The translations under genes and the position numbers were made by a program. This document shows, piece after piece, positions 1 through 6,578 of a DNA stretch of 7,252 nucleotides. This DNA comes from Candidatus Methanoperedens sp. (GTDB taxonomy: Archaea; Halobacteriota; Methanosarcinia; Methanosarcinales; Methanoperedenaceae), in NCBI GenBank assembly GCA_028679855.1, contig JAJRAP010000071.1, forward strand, positions 1 through 7,252, read 5' to 3'. The notes under the pieces are model-generated. The model was not told the DNA's origin. It worked only from the letters and a program-made list of their open reading frames with translations, and made no database searches. The number at the start of each line of letters is the position of its first letter. The first letter of the stretch is position 1.

Positions 1-141
1 CGAAACAATTCTGAATCTGGATTTTCGGCGGACAAAAGGTGGTTTGGATGGAAAGTAGCACAAAAAAGAGATGATCGTATTAGCACAGCATTAACCTCTA
101 CGGGTGTCTGGCATAATTTGATGAACCTGTACCCAGGTTAA
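1..141 (+). CDS. 3' end of an unrecognised gene (partial)
   Basis: The reading frame is open from the first base to a TAA at 139-141 and gives a 46-residue C-terminal tail rich in aromatic and charged residues (it includes RWFGWK and ends NLYPG). I do not recognise a family. The tail has no membrane segment, metal-binding cysteines or sorting motif. It lies 62 bases upstream of aglJ on the same strand, so it could belong to a cell-surface or glycosylation locus, but that is only a guess from position. A 47-codon open frame can arise by chance, so the coding call is moderate. The gap after it suggests that the next gene has its own promoter. Confidence 0.45.
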   Translation, partial: RNNSESGFSADKRWFGWKVAQKRDDRISTALTSTGVWHNLMNLYPG

Positions 142-203
142 TTATGTCCCACAGCCGCCAATCACTAAACTATTAAGTAGATTCAGATAAATAAAGACTT
201 TAA
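142..203 (+). promoter_or_regulatory. Possible promoter region of the aglJ operon
   Basis: This is the only sizeable non-coding gap before the overlapping four-gene block. It turns A+T-rich towards its right end. A TATA-like stretch, tattaagta at 171-179, is centred about 29 bases before the aglJ ATG, which would suit an archaeal leaderless or nearly leaderless transcript. A second A+T-rich stretch (ataaataaa, 189-197) is too close to the ATG to act as a TATA box for it. No clear Shine-Dalgarno precedes the ATG, which also fits a leaderless message. The assignment rests on spacing and composition only. Confidence 0.3.
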
Positions 204-1127
204 ATGAACAAAGAGGATGTATGTATCTTAATTCCCACGCTCAATGAGGGTAAAACGATAGGTGGGATAGTTAGTGAATTCAGGTCAATGGGTTTTTCCA
301 ACATTCTCGTCATTGACGGACACAGTAAGGATGGTACAGTAAAAATCGCCGAAAAGGCAGGCGCAAAGGTCGTACTGCAGAGCGGGAAGGGAAAAGGGCA
401 GGCTGTAAACCAGGCGTTCCAGGTAATTAATAACAAATATGTGGTCATGATAGACGGGGACGGAACGTATCTTCCTGAAGAGGTCTATAAGCTCCTTGAA
501 CCTGTCACATCGGGGCTGGCAGACCACGCTATCGGGGGAAGGACAGCTAATTACCAGGAAGGAGCTTTCACAAGATTGAACCTTTTCGGGAACTTTATCT
601 TAAATAAGATATTCGGGTTCGCATACGGCGTCTGGCTTGAAGATATCCTTTCTGGCTACAGGGCTTTCAGTCAAGATGCAATAAAACAGATAGAACTTAA
701 CAGGACGGGTTTTGAGGTCGAGACAGAGATAACAGTGGAGTGCGTTAAAAAGAATTTGAAGATCGTTGAGGTCCCGATAACGTATCTTTCAAGAGTTAGC
801 GGCGCAGCGACCAAGCTCAAACCCATACGCGACGGTTTCAGGATAGCCTCGACAATATTTTTGCTTGCCCGCATGCACAACCCTCTTTTTTACTTTGGCG
901 TGATTGGGGGTTTTCTCACATTGAGCGGAATAGCTATTTGTATTTATGTGGTGGATGAGTGGTTCAAAGGCATAGACCATATCCCGCTGACAATACTTGC
1001 CACCCTGCTCATAGTCACAGGTATCCAGGTGTTCATTTTGATGGTCGTGAGCGACCTGATGGTTTCTATGCACAGGGAAAATATGCATATGATGAGCAAG
1101 ATCATGAAAGAAAAGGAGAAAAAATGA
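204..1127 (+). CDS. aglJ: AglJ-type family 2 glycosyltransferase (dolichol phosphate, N-glycosylation)
   Basis: The 307-residue protein is a membrane-anchored GT-A glycosyltransferase of family 2. It has the N-terminal nucleotide-sugar segment IPTLNEGKTIG (about residues 10-20), VIDGHSKDGT (36-45), the metal-binding DGD (84-86), and LEDILSGYRAF (145-155), which is typical of the AglJ/dolichol-phosphate transferase branch. Two hydrophobic segments (about 229-250 and 262-283) and a basic tail (KEKEKK) place the C terminus in the membrane with the catalytic domain in the cytosol. In Haloferax, AglJ loads the first sugar onto dolichol phosphate for S-layer N-glycosylation; the same role here is inferred from similarity. 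Other dolichol-phosphate hexosyltransferases are the alternative. The start is the first ATG of the frame and puts the core motif at the usual distance from the N terminus. The stop overlaps the npdG start by 4 bases. Confidence 0.85.
   Translation: MNKEDVCILIPTLNEGKTIGGIVSEFRSMGFSNILVIDGHSKDGTVKIAEKAGAKVVLQSGKGKGQAVNQAFQVINNKYVVMIDGDGTYLPEEVYKLLEPVTSGLADHAIGGRTANYQEGAFTRLNLFGNFILNKIFGFAYGVWLEDILSGYRAFSQDAIKQIELNRTGFEVETEITVECVKKNLKIVEVPITYLSRVSGAATKLKPIRDGFRIASTIFLLARMHNPLFYFGVIGGFLTLSGIAICIYVVDEWFKGIDHIPLTILATLLIVTGIQVFILMVVSDLMVSMHRENMHMMSKIMKEKEKK
1115..1118 (+). promoter_or_regulatory. Ribosome binding site (GGAG) deciding the npdG start
   Basis: GGAG ends 5 bases before the ATG at 1124 and lies inside the last codons of aglJ. 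It is the clearest Shine-Dalgarno in the upstream operon. It fixes the npdG start at 1124 even though the frame stays open upstream to an ATG at 959, which lies deep within aglJ. Confidence 0.7.
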
Positions 1128-1780
1128 AGATAGCAATACTTGGTGGAACTGGCAGCATTGGAGAAGGTTTCGCGCTGCGATGGGCGGAAAAACACGATAT
1201 TACGGTATGCTCGCGAGAGGCTGATAAGGCGGTAAAAGCCGCAGATGAATACAGGGACATGCTCCTGGATATGGGATTGTCCTGCTGCGGCATCGGGGGA
1301 TGCACGAACGAAGCGGGCATCAGGGGCGCGGATGTAGTTGTGCTTTCCGTGCCGTACAATGGCGTTATACAGCTTTTAAAAAACATAATGCCTTATTTTA
1401 ATGACCAGATCGTTATCTCGCTCGTAGTTCCAATGAAAAAAAATGATTTGTATGAATTTACCCCGCCAAAACAGGGCAGCGCAGCTCTTGAGATACAGGA
1501 TGTTCTTCCGAAGACCGTAAAAGTGGTCTCTGCTTACCACAATGTATCGGCAAAGAAACTGGCAAACCTCGAATTGAGACTTGACTATGATGTTGTGGTT
1601 TGCGGGGATGATAAAGATGCAAAGAGAACAGTGATGGAACTGACAAAAGAAATCAAAACCCTGCATCCTCTGGATGGGGGTGGTCTTTCATCTTCATATA
1701 TGATCGAGTCCCTGACACCTTTTTTAATTAATCTTGCGATCAGAAATGGATTCTCGGATCTTGGCGTAAAGTTTGTATGA
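1124..1780 (+). CDS. npdG: F420H2:NADP+ oxidoreductase
   Basis: The 218-residue protein is the cytosolic enzyme that moves hydride between reduced coenzyme F420 and NADP+, supplying NADPH for biosynthesis. The N-terminal Rossmann motif GGTGSIGEG (7-15) binds the dinucleotide. Ser30-Arg31 directly after the second strand is the NADPH 2'-phosphate pocket seen in Archaeoglobus Fno. The C-terminal signature runs from PLDGGGLSS through ESLTP to LGVKF, matching the conserved end of the Fno/NpdG family. Length is as expected (about 210-220). The ATG at 1124 is chosen because a GGAG site precedes it and because it places the GxGxxG motif at the very N terminus. ATGA overlaps at both ends (with aglJ at 1124-1127 and with the glycosylase at 1777-1780) indicate translational coupling. 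Confidence 0.93.
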   Translation: MKIAILGGTGSIGEGFALRWAEKHDITVCSREADKAVKAADEYRDMLLDMGLSCCGIGGCTNEAGIRGADVVVLSVPYNGVIQLLKNIMPYFNDQIVISLVVPMKKNDLYEFTPPKQGSAALEIQDVLPKTVKVVSAYHNVSAKKLANLELRLDYDVVVCGDDKDAKRTVMELTKEIKTLHPLDGGGLSSSYMIESLTPFLINLAIRNGFSDLGVKFV

Positions 1781-2385
1781 TCAAACTCTATAACATATTT
1801 CTCAACCTGTTCGGTCATAAGAACTGGTGGCCTGCTGATACTCCCTTTGAGGTAGTTGTGGGCGCTGTTCTCACACAGCAGACAAAATGGGAGAACGTGG
1901 AGAAAGCGATAAGGAACCTGAAAGAGAACGAGCTTATGGCTGCAGAGCCACTTGCAAGAGCAGACCTTGAAAACCTTGAAGGTCTTGTGAGATGCACGGG
2001 GTTCTTCAGGCAGAAAGCAAAGAGACTGAAGGATATTTCGATATTTTTCTATGAGAATCCTAGTATCTTTGATAAACCGGTCGATGAACTGCGCGATATT
2101 CTTCTTTCGCAAAACGGCGTGGGGGAAGAGACTGCTGACAGCATTGTGCTGTATGCGGCAGATAAACCAAAATTCGTGATCGACGCATATACAAAGAGAA
2201 TGTGCAGGTGCATGGGTATAGAGGGAGATTACGGGGAACTGCAGTCGCTTTTCGAAAGCTCCATACCCCTGGATGTCCCCCTTTACAAGGAGTTCCATGC
2301 GCTTATAGTGGAGTACGGAAAACAGTTCTGCGGGAAAAAAAGATGTGATGAATGTGTACTGGTAGAAAATGGTAAAATGCAATAA
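1777..2385 (+). CDS. HhH-GPD DNA glycosylase, endonuclease III/MagIII-like
   Basis: The 202-residue protein belongs to the helix-hairpin-helix GPD superfamily of base-excision repair glycosylases. The N-terminal region has FEVVVGAVLTQQTKWENV (24-41), typical of the endonuclease III-related branch that includes Helicobacter MagIII (3-methyladenine glycosylase). The hairpin NGVGEETAD (113-121) is followed by the catalytic aspartate in VIDAYTKR (Asp136). The lysine that makes EndoIII a lyase (in GRKTA) is replaced by Glu117-Glu118, so a monofunctional glycosylase is inferred. Near the C terminus only three cysteines remain (C185, C190, C193, spacing x4 and x2), against the usual C-x6-C-x2-C-x5-C of a 4Fe-4S cluster; the fourth position is not Cys. 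The substrate is not predictable. The start overlaps the npdG stop (ATGA), and the 3' end overlaps the next gene by 17 bases. Confidence 0.85.
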   Translation: MIKLYNIFLNLFGHKNWWPADTPFEVVVGAVLTQQTKWENVEKAIRNLKENELMAAEPLARADLENLEGLVRCTGFFRQKAKRLKDISIFFYENPSIFDKPVDELRDILLSQNGVGEETADSIVLYAADKPKFVIDAYTKRMCRCMGIEGDYGELQSLFESSIPLDVPLYKEFHALIVEYGKQFCGKKRCDECVLVENGKMQ

Positions 2386-3376
2386 TATCCTCATCCGCGA
2401 CATCCCCCTATTCGGCTGCATAGCCTTTGGCATAATCGACAGGGGAACGAACGTTCTGCAGGTGCGCCCGATAAGCGAGTGCCCGCTGTCGTGTGTCTTT
2501 TGTTCTACTGATGCAGGCCCCCGAACAAAGCAGAGGATATCCGAATACATGGTTGACCTGCCGCAATTGCTTGCCGCATTCGAATGGGCTGCCTCGTACA
2601 AGGAGACGAATGATATCGAAGCGCATATCGATACTGTGGGGGAGCCTGCTATGTATCCGCAGCTTGTTGAACTGGTCGGGGGGCTCTCGAATAACAGCCA
2701 TGTAAAAACGGTCTCGATGCAGACCAACGGCATGATCCTGAATACAAAACTGATCGATGAACTCGATGACGTAGGGCTATCACGCATCAATATGTCCATA
2801 GAATCACTTGAGCCTGAGCTTGCAAAGAGAATAGCAGGCACTGATGCTTACAACCTTGCGCGGGTGCTTGAGAACGCCTGGCATATCACGATGAACACTG
2901 ACATCGATCTTCTTATCGCACCAGTGTGGCTGCCCGGAATGAACGATGAACAGATGCCTAAATTGATTGAGTTCGCGCTTCGCATCGGCGCCGGGAAACG
3001 GTTTCCTGCGCTGGGGATACAGAAGTTCCTGCCGCATAAGTATGGAAGGAGACCGGGTGGTAAACCGATAGGCTGGGATGAGTTCTATTCGCGGCTGCGG
3101 AAATGGGAGGATGAATACGGCACAAAGCTTGTGCTAAGACCTGAAGATTTCGGCAGTTTTGAATGTAAAGCCATTCCCCGCTCGTTCAAACGATATGAGA
3201 AAGTGAAAGTGAAGGTGGTTGGACCGGGCTGGATGAAAGGGGAAAAGCTGGCAGTGGCGCGGGACAGGGTCATCACGATCGTTGATGCTGACAGGGTTCG
3301 TTCCGGAACTGAAGTGAATGTCAGGATGGAGAGGGTGGTGGATGGGATTTACATAGCGTCCCGAATGATTTATTAG
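2369..3376 (+). CDS. Radical SAM protein with C-terminal TRAM-like domain, function unknown
   Basis: The 335-residue protein carries the radical SAM cluster motif C-x3-C-x2-C (Cys38, Cys42, Cys45) in ECPLSCVFC. A GEP motif (91-93) after the second strand is where SAM's amino group is normally held. MQTNG (117-121) and the repeated strand-helix pattern fit a TIM-barrel core. About residues 276-335 look like a small beta-rich TRAM-like domain (VKVKVVGPGWMKGE onward, ending VDGIYIASRM), which in other enzymes binds RNA. The pattern matches uncharacterised archaeal radical SAM proteins (COG2100-like, from memory). No extra auxiliary-cluster cysteine motif is obvious. The start is firm: a TAG sits in frame at 2363-2365, just before the ATG. 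It overlaps the glycosylase by 17 bases, so it is probably on the same transcript; glnA follows 40 bases later. Confidence 0.85.
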   Translation: MVKCNNILIRDIPLFGCIAFGIIDRGTNVLQVRPISECPLSCVFCSTDAGPRTKQRISEYMVDLPQLLAAFEWAASYKETNDIEAHIDTVGEPAMYPQLVELVGGLSNNSHVKTVSMQTNGMILNTKLIDELDDVGLSRINMSIESLEPELAKRIAGTDAYNLARVLENAWHITMNTDIDLLIAPVWLPGMNDEQMPKLIEFALRIGAGKRFPALGIQKFLPHKYGRRPGGKPIGWDEFYSRLRKWEDEYGTKLVLRPEDFGSFECKAIPRSFKRYEKVKVKVVGPGWMKGEKLAVARDRVITIVDADRVRSGTEVNVRMERVVDGIYIASRMIY

Positions 3377-3416
3377 CACAGATAGTAATTTAAGTTAAAA
3401 ACAGAGAGACTAAAAT
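3367..3416 (+). promoter_or_regulatory. Possible glnA promoter and leader
   Basis: A TATA-like box, gatttatta at 3367-3375, overlaps the end of the radical SAM gene. It would place transcription start near 3395-3400, with a leader of about 20 bases. The leader contains agagag (3403-3408), a weak purine-rich ribosome site about 8 bases before the ATG. I looked in this gap for the NrpR operators known to me, GGAA-N6-TTCC of Methanococcus and the CCGG-containing palindrome of Methanosarcina, and saw neither. Readthrough from the upstream operon remains possible. Confidence 0.3.
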
Positions 3417-4736
3417 ATGACAAACGAAGACGTATTAAGATCAATAGAGGAAAACCAGGTACGGTTTTTAAGACTTCAATTCGTTGATATAGGGGGGATG
3501 GTCAAGAATGTGGGAATACCTGTATCCCAGGCTGAGAAAGCGTTGAAATCAGGTATTGCCTTTGACGGTTCTTCTATCGAGGGGTTTGTCAGGATAGAAG
3601 AGTCGGACATGCTGCTGAAACCCGACATCAATACATACCAGATCCTGCCCTGGGACGTGAACGGAGGAAAGGTGGCAAGGCTTATCTGCGACGTCTACAA
3701 ACCCAACGGTAAACCGTTCGAAGGCGACCCGCGCTACGTTTTAAAGAGAGCCCTTCAGGAAGCAGCAAAACGCGATTTTGTCATGAACACAGGTCCTGAG
3801 CTTGAATTCTTTTTCTTCAAGCGAAAAGACGACCATGCCACCAACATACCGCATGACTTCGGAGGCTATTTTGATTTCCCACCGGTTGACCTGGCTGAAG
3901 ATATCCGCCAGAACATCGTTGTGGCGCTTGAGAACATGGGTTTCAACATAGAGGCATCCCACCATGAAGTCTCAAATGGCCAGCATGAGATAGATTTCAA
4001 ATATGCCGATGCATTGACAACTGCGGATAATGTCATCACATTCAAGTTCGTCACAAAAACGATCGCACGGATGAATAACCTGCATGCCTCCTTCATGCCA
4101 AAACCCATCTTTGGGATAAATGGTTCAGGTATGCATACGAATATTTCACTATTCAAGAATGGAAATAATGCTTTCTACGATGAATCAAAGGATATGGAAG
4201 TCAGCGATACATTAAGATATTTCGTGGGCGGATTGAAGAAACATGTAAAATCCCTCACTGCTGTCACAAATCCGATCGTTAACTCATATAAGAGAATAGT
4301 CCCGGGATATGAAGCCCCGGTATATATCGCATGGTCGGGCGCGAACCGCTCATCGATGATACGCATCCCCGCTGCAAGGGGTATGAGCACGCGCGTCGAA
4401 CTGCGAAGTCCTGACCCGTCATGCAATCCGTACCTGTCATTCGCAGTCATCCTGATGGCGGGACTTGATGGCGTTGAGAACCAGATAGATCCGGGCGAAC
4501 CTACAACGCTCAATCTCTTCCACCTGAGCGAGGAAGAGCGGAAGGAACATGGAATCGAATCACTTCCAGGAAGCCTGAAAGAAGCTCTGGATAATCTTGA
4601 GACCGATAGCATCATACGGGATGCGCTCGGGGAACATGTATGTGCGGACTTCATGAGGCTCGGACGGGCTGAATGGGACGCATACAGGATAAGCGTACAT
4701 GACTGGGAAATAAACCGCTACCTTAACATAATCTGA
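3417..4736 (+). CDS. glnA: Glutamine synthetase type I (alpha subtype)
   Basis: The 439-residue cytosolic enzyme makes glutamine from glutamate, ammonia and ATP, and type I forms dodecamers. All hallmark segments are present: FDGSSIEGF (49-57), the metal ligands Glu128 and Glu130 in PELEF, NGQHE (187-191), GSGMH (236-240), the loop NSYKRIVPGYEAP (289-301) with the flap glutamate Glu299, RSSMIRIP (311-318) and RVELRSPDPS (326-335). The length (about 440) and the absence of the 25-residue insert mark the I-alpha subtype. The tyrosine adenylylated in I-beta enzymes is replaced: the segment reads NLFHL (Phe368). Arg59 in GFVRIEESDM is the residue tied to glutamine feedback inhibition in Bacillus. 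Control is therefore probably by metabolites, PII-type proteins and NrpR rather than adenylylation. nrpR starts 11 bases downstream. Confidence 0.98.
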   Translation: MTNEDVLRSIEENQVRFLRLQFVDIGGMVKNVGIPVSQAEKALKSGIAFDGSSIEGFVRIEESDMLLKPDINTYQILPWDVNGGKVARLICDVYKPNGKPFEGDPRYVLKRALQEAAKRDFVMNTGPELEFFFFKRKDDHATNIPHDFGGYFDFPPVDLAEDIRQNIVVALENMGFNIEASHHEVSNGQHEIDFKYADALTTADNVITFKFVTKTIARMNNLHASFMPKPIFGINGSGMHTNISLFKNGNNAFYDESKDMEVSDTLRYFVGGLKKHVKSLTAVTNPIVNSYKRIVPGYEAPVYIAWSGANRSSMIRIPAARGMSTRVELRSPDPSCNPYLSFAVILMAGLDGVENQIDPGEPTTLNLFHLSEEERKEHGIESLPGSLKEALDNLETDSIIRDALGEHVCADFMRLGRAEWDAYRISVHDWEINRYLNII

Positions 4737-4740
4737 AAAA

Positions 4741-4746
4741 AGGTGA
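4741..4746 (+). promoter_or_regulatory. Ribosome binding site AGGTGA close to the nrpR start
   Basis: AGGTGA lies in the 11-base gap between the glnA stop and the nrpR ATG and pairs well with the archaeal 16S 3' end. The spacer to the ATG at 4748 is unusually short (1-2 bases). An in-frame ATG at 4772 would start just before the helix-turn-helix but has no Shine-Dalgarno of its own, so 4748 is preferred with some doubt. Confidence 0.5.
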
Positions 4747-4747
4747 A

Positions 4748-5740
4748 ATGACAACAACGACTATCGACTCGATGGTGCAGAGAAAGCTCATAGAGATACT
4801 CAGGATACTCCATGAGAACCACGAGCCTATAGGCGCGCGGCTCATTGCCGACAGGATGAACGAACGAGGATACCCCATAGGAGAACGGGGTGTCCGCTAC
4901 CACCTGCGGATACTGGATGAGCGCGGTCTGACCAGCAGACAGGGTTATGATGGACGCGTTATTACTGAGCGCGGGATCAATGAACTCAACAATGCGCTCG
5001 TTGGCGACAGGCTGGGTTTTATTATAACGAAGATAGAGAAACTCATCTACGACACTACGTTTGACCTGAAAACAGGGCAGGGGAGGGTAATAACAAATAC
5101 CTCAATCATAGATAAGGATGATTTTGACAGGACAATGGAGATACTTAGTGAGGTAGTCAACAATGGTTTTTCCATCAGCCCGTACATCAAAATAATTGAA
5201 GAGGGCACGGTAACTTCTGATATCAAGATGCAGCCTGGCAAAATCGGTATCGCAACGATGTGCAGCATAACAATTGACGGGATACTGATGAAAAGAGGAA
5301 TCCCGGTGAGTACAAGATATGGAGGGATACTGGAAGTGAAAAGCAGAAAGCCCGTGGGCTTTGATGAACTCATCGTTTATTCAGGGACTACCATAGACCC
5401 TATGAAGATATTCATATCGCGGAAGATGACGCGGGTGCTTGATGCAGTGAACACGGGAAATGGTGTGCTCCTTTCCAACCTGAGGGAGATACCAGAGTCT
5501 GCGGTACACGAAGCGGAAAAGGTGCTTGAGACTATCATGGATCTAAGAATTGGGGGCATAGCAGAGATAGGAAAACCGGGGAAGCCTGTGCTCAATGCGC
5601 ATGTGGACGCTGGCAGGGTTGGCGTTGTAGCGTATGCGGGAGTAAACGGAATGGCTGCGGTTGAGGAGATGGGTATTAATGTGGACACTCATCCGATATC
5701 GACAATTTTGGATTTCAGGGAATTGAAGAAGCTGGAATAG
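4748..5740 (+). CDS. nrpR: Nitrogen repressor NrpR (winged HTH plus one NrpR/DUF128 domain)
   Basis: The 330-residue transcriptional repressor of euryarchaeal nitrogen genes has an N-terminal winged helix-turn-helix (about 11-75; QRKLIEILRIL, then GVRYHLRILDERGL and a basic wing). A single NrpR (DUF128) domain follows (about 85-325), with conserved stretches such as KIGIATMCSITIDGIL (165-180), RYGGILE (190-196), YSGTTIDP (211-218) and AGVNGMAAVEE (297-307). Known NrpRs repress nif, glnA and glnK promoters and release DNA when 2-oxoglutarate signals nitrogen shortage. This protein has one sensor domain, unlike the two tandem domains of Methanococcus, so it resembles the single-domain NrpRI type. 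It sits 11 bases after glnA, so cotranscription and autoregulation are likely but inferred. Its stop is 3 bases from the stop of the convergent permease gene. Confidence 0.92.
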   Translation: MTTTTIDSMVQRKLIEILRILHENHEPIGARLIADRMNERGYPIGERGVRYHLRILDERGLTSRQGYDGRVITERGINELNNALVGDRLGFIITKIEKLIYDTTFDLKTGQGRVITNTSIIDKDDFDRTMEILSEVVNNGFSISPYIKIIEEGTVTSDIKMQPGKIGIATMCSITIDGILMKRGIPVSTRYGGILEVKSRKPVGFDELIVYSGTTIDPMKIFISRKMTRVLDAVNTGNGVLLSNLREIPESAVHEAEKVLETIMDLRIGGIAEIGKPGKPVLNAHVDAGRVGVVAYAGVNGMAAVEEMGINVDTHPISTILDFRELKKLE

Positions 5741-5743
5741 AGT

Positions 5744-6490
5744 TCAAAGAAGCCCGTATAGCAGTTTACCTCCCACAACCAGCAGGACGAGCGCGAACAT
5801 TCTTTCTATTGTCCTGGGCGATGTCCGTCCAAATATCAGCCTTGAGCCTGCCTGCGCTCCTGAAAAAGCCGCAATACCTGCGAAAATCAGGATGATCATA
5901 TCAGTATGCTGCCCCCCCTGGCTCATGTGGCTCAGGAACCCGAAGAGAGATATGAACATGACTATTAAAGCTGATGTTCCGACAGCATTTTTTGTCTCAA
6001 GACCGAAGGCAAGAAGAAGGGGCATGATAAAGGTGCCTCCACCAATGCCTACCAGTGATGAAACAGCACTTATGACAAAGCCGGCTAATGCTCCTGCGAG
6101 TATTCTTTTCTCAGGGCTTATGATAGACGTGCCCTTTATCTCAAGGAACAGTATCCTTATGCCTGCAAAAAAGATGGATATGGATAGTAAAAGGATCAAT
6201 ATATCCATGTTAATTATCCGGGCAAGTTTGGAGCCCACATATGCCCCTGGTAAAGAGGTGAGGATGATGGGCAGGGCGATCCTTGTGTCCACCATTTTCT
6301 GTTTGAGATAGGTTATGGAGGCTGAGGCAGTGGTTATCATGTTCAATAGAAGAGCCATGGGGATGGCGGTAAGGAGGGGGAGACCGCTCCAGTAGAAAAG
6401 CGGGGTGTATATTATGGCACCGCCCAGACCGAGCAGGGAGAAAAGGACTGCTATGAAGAATGCGATGAAGATTATGAGGAGTAATTCCAT
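5744..6490 (-). CDS. TauE/SafE-family membrane permease (sulfite/anion exporter type)
   Basis: The 248-residue integral membrane protein has about eight hydrophobic segments arranged as two repeats. Each repeat carries the family's glycine motif: LGLGGAIIYTPL (20-31) and VGIGGGTFIMPLL (147-159). Family members move sulfite, sulfoacetate or other organosulfur anions; the substrate cannot be read from this sequence. The frame is open upstream to an ATG at 6580 (278 residues), but that adds a polar, non-membrane extension. I chose the ATG at 6490 because the first membrane helix begins at once and a TATA-like box lies about 27 bases upstream, as for a leaderless archaeal message. The length then fits the family (about 245-265). 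It converges on nrpR and belongs to a separate transcription unit. Confidence 0.87.
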   Translation of the reverse strand: MELLLIIFIAFFIAVLFSLLGLGGAIIYTPLFYWSGLPLLTAIPMALLLNMITTASASITYLKQKMVDTRIALPIILTSLPGAYVGSKLARIINMDILILLLSISIFFAGIRILFLEIKGTSIISPEKRILAGALAGFVISAVSSLVGIGGGTFIMPLLLAFGLETKNAVGTSALIVMFISLFGFLSHMSQGGQHTDMIILIFAGIAAFSGAQAGSRLIFGRTSPRTIERMFALVLLVVGGKLLYGLL

Positions 6491-6512
6491 CGTATCTTTC
6501 TTATTCGCGGTA

Positions 6513-6523
6513 AGGATAAATAC
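6513..6523 (-). promoter_or_regulatory. Probable TATA box of the permease gene
   Basis: Read on the minus strand, the sequence is ggtatttatcc, an archaeal TATA-like box centred near 6518. That is about 27 bases before the ATG at 6490, so transcription would start at or just before the start codon. No strong Shine-Dalgarno lies between, in keeping with a leaderless transcript. Confidence 0.4.
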
Positions 6524-6578
6524 CATTGGTGGATGATGATATAGTGACCTTAAGAAACACTTTTGCCCCGCTCTTACC

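Noticed and set aside
959..1123. An N-terminal extension of npdG to the ATG at 959
   Set aside because: The extension lies within aglJ and lacks family similarity. The start at 1124 has a GGAG site and puts the dinucleotide motif where the family has it.
1585..2841. A 418-codon open frame on the minus strand
   Set aside because: It lies antisense to npdG, the glycosylase and the radical SAM gene, all of which have clear family motifs. Its translation has no recognisable domain and its length is explained by the codon bias of the sense genes.
3299..3306. TTCCGGAA palindrome as an NrpR operator
   Set aside because: It is inside the radical SAM coding region, over 100 bases before glnA, and lacks the six-base spacing and order of the GGAA-N6-TTCC site.
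4175..4654. A 159-codon minus-strand frame
   Set aside because: It is entirely antisense to conserved glutamine synthetase sequence and has no domain signal.
5892..6311. A 139-codon plus-strand frame
   Set aside because: It is antisense to the permease gene, which has two clear TauE/SafE glycine motifs. No motif is seen in this frame.
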